Below are positions 35,261 to 44,635 of a stretch of DNA of 64,000 nucleotides, piece by piece; the stretch's first letter is position 1, and each line of letters begins with the position of its first letter. Source of the DNA: JAOABC01 sp041287495 (GTDB taxonomy: Bacteria > Aquificota > Aquificia > Aquificales > Hydrogenothermaceae); assembly GCA_041287495.1 (NCBI GenBank), contig JBEULE010000040.1, forward strand, positions 203,743 through 267,742, given 5' to 3'. The position numbers were made by a program, and so were the translations under genes. Under the pieces are notes generated by a model. It was not told the origin of the DNA. It made no database searches and saw only the letters and a list, made by a program, of their open reading frames with translations.

Positions 35261-36727
35261 CTACTCCTCCTTACCTTCGTATTTCAAAATTTTTGACCCT
35301 GGAAAAAGTTCAAGTATTTTATCTACAGAATCATCTCTCTTTTTGCTTTTTTTAGTAGCTTTTTCTTCACTTTTTGGGGCAATTATTATAACTTTTTTAT
35401 CTGTAACTTTTTTTATATCATCAATTTTTTTCTCAAGTAAGGCAGCTACAGGTGGAATGTCTGTTTTTAGAATAACTTTATCTTCTGTTTCTTCTATATT
35501 TATCTGGTTTAAATAAGCACTTAACATAGGCTCTGGTTTTATTAATTTTATAAGCTTTTCCTTTGTATCTGGCTCTCTATTTTCTATCTTTTCCGGTGTT
35601 TCAGTAATTTTAGTTTCTGTCTGCTTAGATATCTGAGGTAAATTTATACCTTCCTTGATTAATTTTTCAATTGGTTTAATGTACTCTAAAAATTTAAGTT
35701 TCAGTATGTATAGCTGATAAACAGATTTTGGATTTTGTAAATTTCTGCTTTCTGTGAATGCTTTGTTAAAAAGGGATATTATATAGATAATTTTCTTTTC
35801 GTCACCTTGAGAGAATATATCACCTTTTTGATTTAATGTTATACTTAAAAGCTCTTGATTTAGACTATCTACAAGTTGCTTCCAGAATATATTCAGGTCG
35901 TATCCTTGAGTTTCAAGTATATCTATAATTTTTACTGCTTCCTTTAAATCTTGATTTTTAATGTAGTGCAGAGTCTGTTTTATATAACTTTTTGGGATTA
36001 TACCTAAAAGCTCTTCTACTGTATTTAAAGTTAATTTACCATCTGAAAATGTTACTGCTTGGTCTAACAAACTGGCAAAATCTCTCATCCCTCCCTCAGA
36101 CTCTTCAACTAATAGCTCTATAGCTTCTTCTTCATAGGGTAAGTTCTCTCTCTCTAATATGCTTTTTAAATACTGTTTAATCTGGCTTTTTGTAGGTTGT
36201 TTAAATAAGAATATCTGACATCTTGATTTTATTGTATCTGGGATTTTGTAAAGTTCTGTTGTTGCTAAGATAAATATATTTTTGGGCGGTGGTTCTTCTA
36301 ATGTTTTAAGTAAAGCATTAAAAGCTTCTTTTGTAAGCATATGGACTTCATCTATTATGTAAACCTTGTAGTTTCCCTTTATAGGAGCATAACCAACATT
36401 GTCCCGTATTAATCTGATATCGTCTATACCTCTATTTGATGCTGCGTCTATCTCATACATATCTGGAAAAGCACCTTTCTCTATCTCAATACAGTTTTCA
36501 CACTGATTACAGGGTTCAAAATCTACTGGATTTTTACAGTTTAAAGCTTTTGTAAGTATCCTTGCTATTGTTGTTTTACCTACACCTCTTGAGCCGGAAA
36601 ATATATAAGCATGGCTGATTCTATTTAATTTAATGGCATTCTTAAGAGTTTTCACAACATGGTCCTGTCCTATGACTTCTGAAAAGCTTTTTGGTCTGTA
36701 TTTTCTTGAAAATGCTTCGTATGGCAA
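35261..36727 (-). CDS. dnaX: DNA polymerase III subunit gamma/tau
   Basis: Clamp-loader ATPase. Walker A is GSRGVGKTT, the zinc cysteines are CKNPVDFEPCNQCENC, and Walker B / DEVH is YIIDEVHMLTKEAF; sensor segment ATTELYKIPDTIKSRC follows. At 488 residues it is shorter than E. coli tau, so a long tau tail is absent. Near the C-terminus a run of seven A residues (minus strand, 35347-35353) lies in the region PKSEEKATKKSKKRDD. Slippage there would lead to a TGA within a few codons. No other frameshift signal was found. Confidence 0.95.
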   Translation of the reverse strand: MPYEAFSRKYRPKSFSEVIGQDHVVKTLKNAIKLNRISHAYIFSGSRGVGKTTIARILTKALNCKNPVDFEPCNQCENCIEIEKGAFPDMYEIDAASNRGIDDIRLIRDNVGYAPIKGNYKVYIIDEVHMLTKEAFNALLKTLEEPPPKNIFILATTELYKIPDTIKSRCQIFLFKQPTKSQIKQYLKSILERENLPYEEEAIELLVEESEGGMRDFASLLDQAVTFSDGKLTLNTVEELLGIIPKSYIKQTLHYIKNQDLKEAVKIIDILETQGYDLNIFWKQLVDSLNQELLSITLNQKGDIFSQGDEKKIIYIISLFNKAFTESRNLQNPKSVYQLYILKLKFLEYIKPIEKLIKEGINLPQISKQTETKITETPEKIENREPDTKEKLIKLIKPEPMLSAYLNQINIEETEDKVILKTDIPPVAALLEKKIDDIKKVTDKKVIIIAPKSEEKATKKSKKRDDSVDKILELFPGSKILKYEGKEE

Positions 36728-36776
36728 ATGTTTACCTCTATTTAAGTATATAAATTAAAATTATACCTTATTGACT

Positions 36777-37565
36777 TTAAATCCAGTAGGCTTTTATAAA
36801 ACCTTTAATCCAGTCCCATAAAACTTTTTTTGCTGTTCTCTCTAAATCTATCTCTCCCCCAGAAGATTTATAATTTAATCTCTTTCCTATATCTTCCAGT
36901 GTTTTTAATGGGTCTTCTATATTTGGTTCTATTTTATAAGTTTCTTTAATAGCTTCTGGTCTTTCTTTGAGAATCTTTTCCAAAAGTTTTAGGGCAACTT
37001 CTACTGGAAGTTGAAGTTTATCTGGAATCCACGAACATTTCAAAGCTAAATCTTCTTGATATTCCAAAGTAATTATTCCAGGTGTGTCTATGAGAAATAT
37101 ATTTTCATCAAGTTTTACAAGTTTTTCTCCTGTTGTCATACCTGGTTTTGGAGAGGTTGTTGCAACTTTTTTACCTTTTAATGTATTTATGATAGATGAC
37201 TTTCCAACATTAGGATAACCTAAAACACCTACTTTTACTATACCTTTATCTTTTGCTAAATCTTTTATCTTCTGAAAAAGTTCCTTTACACCTATCTTTT
37301 TATGGGCAGAAAAGATAACTGCTGGAAACTCATTTTCTATGATAGATTTTGCTTTTTCTAAAAACTCTTTAGGAACAAGGTCTGCTTTGTTTAAAACTAC
37401 AATTAAATTTTTATTCCGTTCTTTTGCTAAATTTTCAACTACACTGTTTCTGGTTTCAAAAGGTATTCTACTGTCAACAACTTCAAATATAAGATTAGAT
37501 TCTGAAAGTATCTTTTTTGCTATACTTTTTTCTCTGAGCCACTCTCTTGGTTTTTCCAACATCAT
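36777..37565 (-). CDS. rbgA: Ribosome biogenesis GTPase RbgA (YlqF)
   Basis: Circularly permuted GTPase needed for 50S assembly. The motif order is G4 (LNKADLVP) first, then G1 (GYPNVGKSSIIN), G2-like region with MTTGEK and G3 (DTPG), as expected for YlqF. Length is 262 residues. The C-terminal helical domain (DLERTAKKVLWDWIKGF) resembles the RNA-binding part of the family. Start at ATGATG after AAGGAG. It is divergent from lptD. Confidence 0.93.
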   Translation of the reverse strand: MMLEKPREWLREKSIAKKILSESNLIFEVVDSRIPFETRNSVVENLAKERNKNLIVVLNKADLVPKEFLEKAKSIIENEFPAVIFSAHKKIGVKELFQKIKDLAKDKGIVKVGVLGYPNVGKSSIINTLKGKKVATTSPKPGMTTGEKLVKLDENIFLIDTPGIITLEYQEDLALKCSWIPDKLQLPVEVALKLLEKILKERPEAIKETYKIEPNIEDPLKTLEDIGKRLNYKSSGGEIDLERTAKKVLWDWIKGFIKAYWI

Positions 37566-37615
37566 TCTCCTTTGTTATATAATAAAAAGTCAAACTTCAG
37601 TCATATGGAGGTCAT

Positions 37616-39619
37616 TTGCAGTTAGTTTTTATTTTAGTTTTAACTATTATATATCTAACTTATGGTTCAGAGCCAGTAATTGTAGAGGCTGATAAATTAG
37701 AGAGAGATAAGGATGGAGTAATTATAGCTACAGGTAATGTTAATATAGTTTATAAAGATAAAATTTTAAAATCTGAAGAAGCTATCTATGACACTCAAAA
37801 CAAGAAGATAACTATTCCCACTAAGATGTATATTAAAACTCCTTCCTTTGAAGGTGTAGCTTCAAACGGATGGTGGGATATAGAGAATGATGAGGGAGAA
37901 GTTTATAACTATGAAGGTTTGATGGATAAACAGTTTTATGTGAGAGGAACTGCTTTAAAAAAGATTAAAGATGAATATGATTTTAAAAATTTAGAGTTTT
38001 CATTATGTCCATTTAATCAGAGGGATTGGTTTATAAAATCAACTTCCGGACATGCTAAAGAAAATGATAAACTGGTATCATATAACACTACTTTTAGATT
38101 CTGTAAAATTCCTATTCTCTATACACCGTATTTTTCTTATCCACTTGTAGAGAGAAAATCAGGATTTTTACAACCAATCATAGGTTCTGACAAGTATAAC
38201 ACATTTATATACAAACAGCCTTTTTTCTATGTTATAAATGACTACTCTGATATAACTTTAACATCAGATTACAGAAACAAACAGGGAGAAGGACTATCGG
38301 TAGAATACAGGAGGTTATTTGATGAAAAGTCTTACTTTACCGGTCAGATAGATTTTTTCAGAGAAAGTGGTAGTAGGGAGTGGTGGTTAGGAAGAACACA
38401 AACACCTTTGATTTACAGATGGAGATTAAAACTTGAAAGTAATTACTCTCCTTTTGATAGATGGAAATTCTACTCAAAAGTTGATATTCCGAGTGATAAA
38501 TATTTCTTTGAAGATTTTTACAATATGAGTCCTTTAAGATATACAGCTTTCACAAGGTCCTATATAGTAGGAAGGGCAGATTATGGTGATTTTTTAACTG
38601 AGATAAATTTTGATTACTTTTATGACCTTACACAACCAAACAACAAACAAACTTTACAGAGACTTCCAGAGATTAGGATATACAAGAAAACTTCTAAATT
38701 TTTATTTGAAAACACTTACTATGACTTTTTATCTGATAATAACTACTTCTACAGAGAAGAGGGAACTTCTGGTATAAGGACAGATAACATACTCAATATA
38801 TACAGATATGACTACTTTGGTAAATTTACAAACATAGCTCAACTTCAACCTAGATTTACAGGTTATATAAATACAAAAGATGGAAAAGGCTTAGATACCA
38901 GGTTTCTAATACCTTTTAAAGATAGTATTCAGACGAGTTTTATTAAAAGTTATAACGGTTTTATACACACTTTTATTCCAAAGTTAACTTTTGAGTATAT
39001 CTCAAAACTAAATCAGTCTAATCTACCTTACTATGACAGAGATGACAGAGTAGATGAGAAAAAAGATATAGATATCTATCTTTACAACATTTTAAACTTC
39101 AAAAAAGATTACTACTTTAGATGGGAAGTATCATCCGGATATACATTCTTAGGTAGTTATAAAATCGGTGAAAATCAGTATTATTCAAACGTAAAACCTC
39201 TAAAAAATGGTCTTCTCTTTTCATTTAAAAGGATAACAGCAGATACAATAACATACTATGATATTGATAAAGGTAAGATCATAAGGACAGTAACATCTTT
39301 TGGCTTTACTCCAAAAAACTGGCTTTATTACAATATATCCTACTCATTTGACAGCTCTACTGCAAATTCAAAACAGCTTTCAAACAGTTTTAGTATAAAT
39401 CTTGAAAATTACAAACTTTATGGTTATATACTAAACAACCTCTCTGGTGGATATATACAGAGAAAAGCCTTATCTTTTGTTTTTGATAGAAGATGTTGGA
39501 ACTTAACATTAAGTTTTTCCGAAGATTATAATAAAGTTACCGAGAAAAAATACAGAAACTTATTTATTATAATAAATATAATGGGCTATGGATATAGATT
39601 ACCGTTTATCAGAAATTAA
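37616..39619 (+). CDS. lptD: LPS-assembly outer-membrane protein LptD
   Basis: Outer-membrane beta-barrel that inserts lipopolysaccharide into the outer leaflet. A signal peptide (LVFILVLTIIYLTYGSEP) is followed by an OstA/LptA-like jellyroll (VIVEADKLERDKDGVIIATGNV, about residues 20-130) and a barrel rich in aromatic residues to the end. Length is 667 residues, at the short end for LptD. The start is TTG at 37616 after GGAGG. LptC and LptA are encoded at 41.4-42.4 kb. Cysteines for LptD disulfides are few (SLCPF, FRFCK, RRCW), so an E. coli-type disulfide network is doubtful. The end overlaps DUF2203 by 11 bp. Confidence 0.9.
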   Translation: MQLVFILVLTIIYLTYGSEPVIVEADKLERDKDGVIIATGNVNIVYKDKILKSEEAIYDTQNKKITIPTKMYIKTPSFEGVASNGWWDIENDEGEVYNYEGLMDKQFYVRGTALKKIKDEYDFKNLEFSLCPFNQRDWFIKSTSGHAKENDKLVSYNTTFRFCKIPILYTPYFSYPLVERKSGFLQPIIGSDKYNTFIYKQPFFYVINDYSDITLTSDYRNKQGEGLSVEYRRLFDEKSYFTGQIDFFRESGSREWWLGRTQTPLIYRWRLKLESNYSPFDRWKFYSKVDIPSDKYFFEDFYNMSPLRYTAFTRSYIVGRADYGDFLTEINFDYFYDLTQPNNKQTLQRLPEIRIYKKTSKFLFENTYYDFLSDNNYFYREEGTSGIRTDNILNIYRYDYFGKFTNIAQLQPRFTGYINTKDGKGLDTRFLIPFKDSIQTSFIKSYNGFIHTFIPKLTFEYISKLNQSNLPYYDRDDRVDEKKDIDIYLYNILNFKKDYYFRWEVSSGYTFLGSYKIGENQYYSNVKPLKNGLLFSFKRITADTITYYDIDKGKIIRTVTSFGFTPKNWLYYNISYSFDSSTANSKQLSNSFSINLENYKLYGYILNNLSGGYIQRKALSFVFDRRCWNLTLSFSEDYNKVTEKKYRNLFIIINIMGYGYRLPFIRN

Positions 39620-40040
39620 AGTACCCTTTTTTTGACCCAGCTTTAAGCATACTTATAGGTTTTCTACCTTGAAATCCTTCATATTTACCATGCCAGTAGA
39701 GAATACTTTCCTCGTCTTCTTTCCAACATAGGAATATCTCTTCTCCGTTATTCTCTGCCGGAAAATCAATTATCACCGGGTCAAGTCCTTTTACCAAAAC
39801 ACCGAATCCTTCTATAACTTCAATAAGCTCTTTTATCTCTTGATTTTCTGTAGAAATTAAAGTTTTAACATACATAAGTTCAAGTTCATCTTTTTCATCT
39901 CTGTCTTTCTCATTTAACTCTTCATATCTGAATAGGTAGTAGTTCATATATTCTCTCTTTTCAGCTATCTCTTCAACCAGAGCTTTTATTTGCGGTAGTA
40001 GATAGTTAGCTTCTTTTAAAGTAAAATACTTTTTAAACAT
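39609..40040 (-). CDS. DUF2203 family protein
   Basis: A 143-residue soluble protein of the DUF2203 family, of unknown function. The N-terminal helix KYFTLKEANYLLPQIKALVEEIAEKREY and the C-terminal VLVKGLDPVIIDFPAENNGEEIFLCWK with GRKPIS match the family. It is a lone minus-strand gene divergent from hemA and converging with lptD. ATG follows GGAGG at 8-nt spacing. Confidence 0.85.
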   Translation of the reverse strand: MFKKYFTLKEANYLLPQIKALVEEIAEKREYMNYYLFRYEELNEKDRDEKDELELMYVKTLISTENQEIKELIEVIEGFGVLVKGLDPVIIDFPAENNGEEIFLCWKEDEESILYWHGKYEGFQGRKPISMLKAGSKKGYFNF

Positions 40041-40058
40041 GTTAAACCTCCAGACTAT

Positions 40059-40087
40059 CTGACATATATTATATCAGAGTGTATAAT
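40059..40087 (+). promoter_or_regulatory. Sigma-70 promoter of the hemA operon
   Basis: CTGACA (40059-40064) and TATAAT (40082-40087) separated by exactly 17 nt lie 30-58 nt before the hemA start. The -10 is perfect and the -35 differs at one base. It may drive hemA-lptC-lptA and downstream genes. Confidence 0.8.
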
Positions 40088-40116
40088 ATTGTTTATGAGT
40101 TTAAGCAGGAGAAATT

Positions 40117-41424
40117 ATGGAGATTTTTGCAATAGGTTTAAACTATAAAACAGCTCCGGTAGAGATAAGGGAGAAGTTTGCCGTATCAGATAGTCAGGTA
40201 GGAGATATTCTAAATTTACTTTCTAAAGTTGATGAGATTCTTGAAGTTTGTGTTTTATCTACATGTAATAGAGTTGAGTTTTACGGTGTAGCTTCAAATT
40301 CTGAAAATCTTAAATCAGAGATACTAAAAGTTCTATCCAAATACTTCTCTACACCTATACACTTTTTTGAGAAACATTTATTTTTTTTCACAGGAAGGGA
40401 AGCTATAACCCATATATTCAGAGTTGCCTCAAGTTTAGACTCTATGGTTATAGGTGAGCCTCAGATTGTATGTCAGTTTAAAGACTCATTTTCAAAAGCA
40501 AGGGAGTACAAAACTGTAAGACATATACTCACAAGACTGTTTGACAAAGCTCTGAATGTTTCTAAAAAGATTAGAACTTCTACTGGAATATCAAGAAAGG
40601 CAGTTTCAATAAGTTATGCTGCAGCTTTACTTGCAAAGAAGATATTCGGAAGTTTAAAAGATAAGAATGTGCTTATAATCGGTGCTGGAGAGATGGCAGA
40701 GCTTGCAGTAAAACACCTTGCATCCATAGGTGTAAAACATATTTTTGTATCTAATAGAACTTTTGAAAAAGCTGTAGAACTTGCCCAAGAATTTAACGGA
40801 AGTGCAATAAGATTTGATAAACTTTTGGAGTTTTTACCTCAGACTGATATAGTTATCGTATCAACAGGTGCACCCGAACCTATCTTGAAAAAAAATGATA
40901 TAAAGAAAGCAATAAAGGATCGTAAAAATCCGCTATTTATAATAGATATATCTGTCCCAAGGAATGTGGAAGAATCTGTAAATGATTTAGAAGGAGTTTA
41001 TCTATACAACATAGATGACCTTCAAACAATTGTAAACAGTAATATGGAGGAGAGGAAGATAGAAGCCCAGAGAGCAGAACTTATCCTACAAGATGAAGTT
41101 GATAAATTTATAAAGTGGCTTCAAATTCAAAAAGTAAATCCACTTATATCTTCTATAAGGAATTATGCAGACTCTTTAAGAGAGAAGCAACTTGAAAGGT
41201 TGTTTAAAGATTTACCATACTTAACAGATAAAGAAAAAGAAAAGATAGATATAGCAATGAGGTCTCTCATCAATAAACTACTTCACAGACCGACAATGTA
41301 TATAAAAGATAAAGCAATTTCTGAAGATGGTGTCTATTATATGAAAATCCTTCAAGATATGTTTAATTCTAGATGGGACACAAGAAATAAAGAGAAGGAG
41401 AAAGATGTTGAAAAATTTGACTAA
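40117..41424 (+). CDS. hemA: Glutamyl-tRNA reductase
   Basis: First step of C5-pathway heme/tetrapyrrole synthesis: reduces glutamyl-tRNA to glutamate-1-semialdehyde. The active-site cysteine is in CVLSTCNRVEFYG, GEPQIVCQFK is the conserved domain I segment, and the NADPH-binding fold reads VLIIGAGEMAELAV. Length 435 residues is normal. Its C-terminal end overlaps lptC by 20 bp. Heme supply fits the cytochromes in the window. Confidence 0.96.
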   Translation: MEIFAIGLNYKTAPVEIREKFAVSDSQVGDILNLLSKVDEILEVCVLSTCNRVEFYGVASNSENLKSEILKVLSKYFSTPIHFFEKHLFFFTGREAITHIFRVASSLDSMVIGEPQIVCQFKDSFSKAREYKTVRHILTRLFDKALNVSKKIRTSTGISRKAVSISYAAALLAKKIFGSLKDKNVLIIGAGEMAELAVKHLASIGVKHIFVSNRTFEKAVELAQEFNGSAIRFDKLLEFLPQTDIVIVSTGAPEPILKKNDIKKAIKDRKNPLFIIDISVPRNVEESVNDLEGVYLYNIDDLQTIVNSNMEERKIEAQRAELILQDEVDKFIKWLQIQKVNPLISSIRNYADSLREKQLERLFKDLPYLTDKEKEKIDIAMRSLINKLLHRPTMYIKDKAISEDGVYYMKILQDMFNSRWDTRNKEKEKDVEKFD

Positions 41425-41935
41425 AAACATCTTTTTCTATATATCTGTCTTTTTTGTTATATCTTACATCTTTAAAGAGGTAATAGATTTTTTGGATAGA
41501 GAAAATATATCAAAACTATCTTTTAATTATTCAAAAATAGAGAATTTTTCACTGTATTCTATCGGAAAAGATAGATACTATATGGAAGGAAAATATATAA
41601 TAGATTATGGTAACAATGTATATATAAACAAACCAAAAGTTTTAATAAATTCAGCTGGAGATAAGGTGGAGATTATATCAGAAGAAGCTTATTATTATCC
41701 AAAAGGGGAGGTTGTAAGTTTTACAGGGAATGTTCAAGTGTTATCTAAGGATACATCCCTAACTACAACTATTTTAAACATAGCTATAAAAGACTCTCTG
41801 GCTTATAACAATGTAGAAAATATTATTGAATCAAAAAGATTAAAAATAGAGGGAAAAAACCTTATCTTTAAAATAAAGGAAAGAGATATGTCCTTAGAAA
41901 AAGTAAAAACTGAGATAAGAGGTAAAGATGGTTAA
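41405..41935 (+). CDS. lptC: LptC-like lipopolysaccharide transport protein
   Basis: Bitopic inner-membrane protein linking the LptBFG exporter to LptA. It has one N-terminal membrane helix (IFFYISVFFVISYIF) and a periplasmic beta-jellyroll with EEAYYYPKGEVVSFTGNVQVLS, the motif shared by LptC and LptA. The 176-residue length is typical. It is followed directly by lptA, the standard order. Sequence identity in LptC is low across bacteria, so the name rests on architecture and neighbours. Confidence 0.85.
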   Translation: MLKNLTKNIFFYISVFFVISYIFKEVIDFLDRENISKLSFNYSKIENFSLYSIGKDRYYMEGKYIIDYGNNVYINKPKVLINSAGDKVEIISEEAYYYPKGEVVSFTGNVQVLSKDTSLTTTILNIAIKDSLAYNNVENIIESKRLKIEGKNLIFKIKERDMSLEKVKTEIRGKDG

Positions 41936-42404
41936 GTATACTGTAATTTTTTTAGTATTGATACTATTTTTATCAAGGGGGTTTTCCGCAGAAAAGGTAG
42001 ATAAAAAAGCTCCAACAGTTATAACAGCAGATAAAGTTGAGTATTTTAATAAAGAAAGATTAATCATTTATACCGGAAATGTCGAAGTAAATAAGGGGAA
42101 TATATATTTAAGGGCAGATAGTATGAAAATTTATTTAGATAATAAAAATGATATATCGAGGATACTTGCAGTTGGTAATGTTTATTTTAAACAGGAGAAT
42201 AAATGGGGAAAGGGAAATGAGGGAGAGTATATTAAAGACCAAGATTTGATAATTTTAAGGGGGAAGGCAGAAGTTCATCAGGATAAAAATAGTGTTGAAG
42301 GAGAAGTTATCTACTACTATATAACAGAAGAAAAAGCTATAAGTACCGGACAGAAAGAGAGAGTTAGAACAATCTTCTTCCCAAAAGATAAAGAAGGAAA
42401 ATGA
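41928..42404 (+). CDS. lptA: LptA periplasmic LPS-transport bridge protein
   Basis: OstA-like protein that forms the periplasmic bridge of the Lpt machine. A signal peptide (YTVIFLVLILFLSRGFSA) is followed by the diagnostic VITADKVEYFNKERLIIYTGNVEV and LRADSMKIYLD, repeated strand pairs of the jellyroll. The 158-residue length is normal. It overlaps lptC by 8 bp and the ATPase by 4 bp. lptB is not adjacent. Confidence 0.93.
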   Translation: MVKYTVIFLVLILFLSRGFSAEKVDKKAPTVITADKVEYFNKERLIIYTGNVEVNKGNIYLRADSMKIYLDNKNDISRILAVGNVYFKQENKWGKGNEGEYIKDQDLIILRGKAEVHQDKNSVEGEVIYYYITEEKAISTGQKERVRTIFFPKDKEGK

Positions 42405-43327
42405 ACTACTTAGAATATTTTGGTTTGAAAGAAGACCCTTTTAAAATAACTCCGGACCATATATATTTCTTTCCAGCTTTAACCCATAGAGTTGCAGAGA
42501 ATTTACTTCATTATGTTGTTACAAATGGAGAAGGTTTCTGTGTAATAATAGGAGAGCCGGGGACTGGTAAAACCACTGTACTAAGAAGATTTTTATCCAA
42601 ACTTCCTAATAACTATATTTATGCTCTCATACTAAGTCCAACTCTCAATCCAGATGAGTTTTTAAAAACACTCCTTGATGAGTTTGGTATAGAGCATGAT
42701 AAAAATATATCTAAAAATGAGATATTTAAAATATTTAAGAAATTTTTGGAAGATAAAGTAAAAGAAGGTAAGAAAATTTTAATAATAATAGACGAAGCTC
42801 AAAATCTACCTATAGAAACATTGGAAGAGTTGAGACTTCTTTCTAATCTTGAAACGGAAAAGGAAAAACTTATACAGATAATGTTGTTTGGACAGCCAGA
42901 GTTAGAGGAAAAACTTAATGATGTAAGATTAAGACAGTTAAACCAAAGAATTACAAATAAAGTATTTTTACAACCTCTTTCAGAAAGAGAAGTCAAAAAT
43001 TATATATATCACAGACTAAAGATTGCCGGTAATGAAAAAATTGAGTTTGAACCGGAATCCATAAAGAAAATATTTGAACTTACCCATGGTTATCCAAGAT
43101 TAATTAACATCTTAGTATCAAGAGCTCTGATGGTGGCTTTTGTGGAAGATAGTAAAGTTATAAAACCTAAACATATAGAATCTGTCCATGGTATTTTAAA
43201 CTTTGAAAGTAGTGAAAGTAAAGATATTAAAAGTTTCATATATCTCTTTCTACTATTTATTGCTATAATTTTTATAACTTTCTATATTGCTGTTAAACTC
43301 GGTTTTATAAATATTTTAAGGGGTTGA
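42401..43327 (+). CDS. ExeA-like AAA ATPase with C-terminal membrane anchor
   Basis: Resembles GspA/ExeA and related general-secretion ATPases. The start NYLEYFGLKEDPFKITPDHIYF is characteristic, Walker A is GEPGTGKTT (about residue 50), Walker B IIIDEAQNL, with a VMLFGQPELEEKL-like sensor segment (IMLFGQPELEEKL) and arginine-finger region RLRQLNQRI. A membrane helix (SFIYLFLLFIAIIFITFYIAV) lies near the C-terminus. No secretion genes adjoin; it sits between lptA and aroA. Its role in envelope assembly or pilus secretion is open. Confidence 0.85.
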   Translation: MNYLEYFGLKEDPFKITPDHIYFFPALTHRVAENLLHYVVTNGEGFCVIIGEPGTGKTTVLRRFLSKLPNNYIYALILSPTLNPDEFLKTLLDEFGIEHDKNISKNEIFKIFKKFLEDKVKEGKKILIIIDEAQNLPIETLEELRLLSNLETEKEKLIQIMLFGQPELEEKLNDVRLRQLNQRITNKVFLQPLSEREVKNYIYHRLKIAGNEKIEFEPESIKKIFELTHGYPRLINILVSRALMVAFVEDSKVIKPKHIESVHGILNFESSESKDIKSFIYLFLLFIAIIFITFYIAVKLGFINILRG

Positions 43328-43330
43328 AAG

Positions 43331-44626
43331 ATGGAAAAATTTGTTTCAAAAGTTAAAAGAGTAGAAGGAGAGTTAAGAGTTCCGTCAGATAAATCTATAT
43401 CTCATAGAGCTATAATACTTACAGCTTTAGCAGATGGAAAATCTGAAGTAAAACATTTTCTAAAAGCCGGAGATACATTAACTACCTTAAACTGCTATAG
43501 AAAACTCGGTATAAGGATAGAAGAAAGTAATCAAGTTATATCTGTTTATGGTAAAGGTTTGAGGGGGCTGAAAGAGCCAGAAGATATTATTGATATGGGT
43601 AATTCCGGAACAACAACCCGTCTTACGATGGGGGTTTTAGCAGGACAGGATTTCTTTACGGTTATAACAGGAGATGATAGTTTGAAAAAAAGACCTATGG
43701 GAAGAGTTGCAAAACCTCTTATACAGATGGGAGCTAAAATTGATGGAAGGAATAACTGTAATAATCTACCATTAGCCGTGAGAGGTGGAAATTTAAAAGG
43801 TATTGAGTTTTTTAATGAAAAATCTTCTGCCCAGGTAAAATCAGCTTTAATAATTGCCGGATTGTATGCAGAAGGAAAAACTACAGTTATAGAGCCTGTA
43901 ATATCAAGAGACCACACTGAAAAGATGCTTATAAGTATGGGTGCTAATATATCTACAGAGATTTATAATAACGAATACAGAGTTAGTATAACTTATACAG
44001 ATAAACTTGAACCTATAAAAGTAGATGTTCCAGCAGATCCAAGCTCTGCAGCCTTTTTTGTAGCTGCTGCAGTCCTTGTTAAAAACTCTCAGATTAAACT
44101 TAAAGATGTTCTTGTTAATCCTACAAGAGATGGCTTTTTTAGAAAGTTGAAAGAGATGGGAGCTGATATAGAATATATAAATCACAGGACAGAAGGTGGA
44201 GAAACTGTTGCTGATATTGTTGTTAAACACTCAAACCTTAGAGGTGTAAAAGTGACAAAAGAGGAAGTCCCATCTATGATTGATGAGATACCTCTACTTG
44301 CAATAGTAGCTACACAGGCAGAAGGAGAGACGATTATAACTGGAGCCCATGAATTGAGAGTGAAAGAGAGTGATAGAATAAAAGCAGTTGTTAATAACCT
44401 AAGAAATTTAGGTATAGAAGTAGAAGAACTTGAAGATGGCATGGTTATAAAAGGTCCTCAGAAAGTCAGAGGTGGAGTTGTTGATAGCTATAAAGACCAT
44501 AGGATAGCAATGGGATTTGCAATTTTAGGACTTATAGCAGAGGAAGGAATAACAATAAAAGATGCAAACTATGTGTTTATATCTTATCCTGACTTTTTTA
44601 AACATCTTGAATATGTAAGTAGATAG
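43331..44626 (+). CDS. aroA: EPSP synthase (3-phosphoshikimate 1-carboxyvinyltransferase)
   Basis: Sixth step of the shikimate pathway. Signature segments are RVPSDKSISHRAIILTALADG (phosphate binding), GNSGTTTRLTMGVLAGQ, RPMGRVAKPLIQMG, DPSSAAFFVAAA and KESDRIKAV. The 431-residue length is normal. It follows the ATPase gene by 3 nt. aroC is encoded at 55.1 kb, so two steps of the pathway lie in this window. Confidence 0.97.
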   Translation: MEKFVSKVKRVEGELRVPSDKSISHRAIILTALADGKSEVKHFLKAGDTLTTLNCYRKLGIRIEESNQVISVYGKGLRGLKEPEDIIDMGNSGTTTRLTMGVLAGQDFFTVITGDDSLKKRPMGRVAKPLIQMGAKIDGRNNCNNLPLAVRGGNLKGIEFFNEKSSAQVKSALIIAGLYAEGKTTVIEPVISRDHTEKMLISMGANISTEIYNNEYRVSITYTDKLEPIKVDVPADPSSAAFFVAAAVLVKNSQIKLKDVLVNPTRDGFFRKLKEMGADIEYINHRTEGGETVADIVVKHSNLRGVKVTKEEVPSMIDEIPLLAIVATQAEGETIITGAHELRVKESDRIKAVVNNLRNLGIEVEELEDGMVIKGPQKVRGGVVDSYKDHRIAMGFAILGLIAEEGITIKDANYVFISYPDFFKHLEYVSR

Positions 44627-44635
44627 GAGTTAAAG

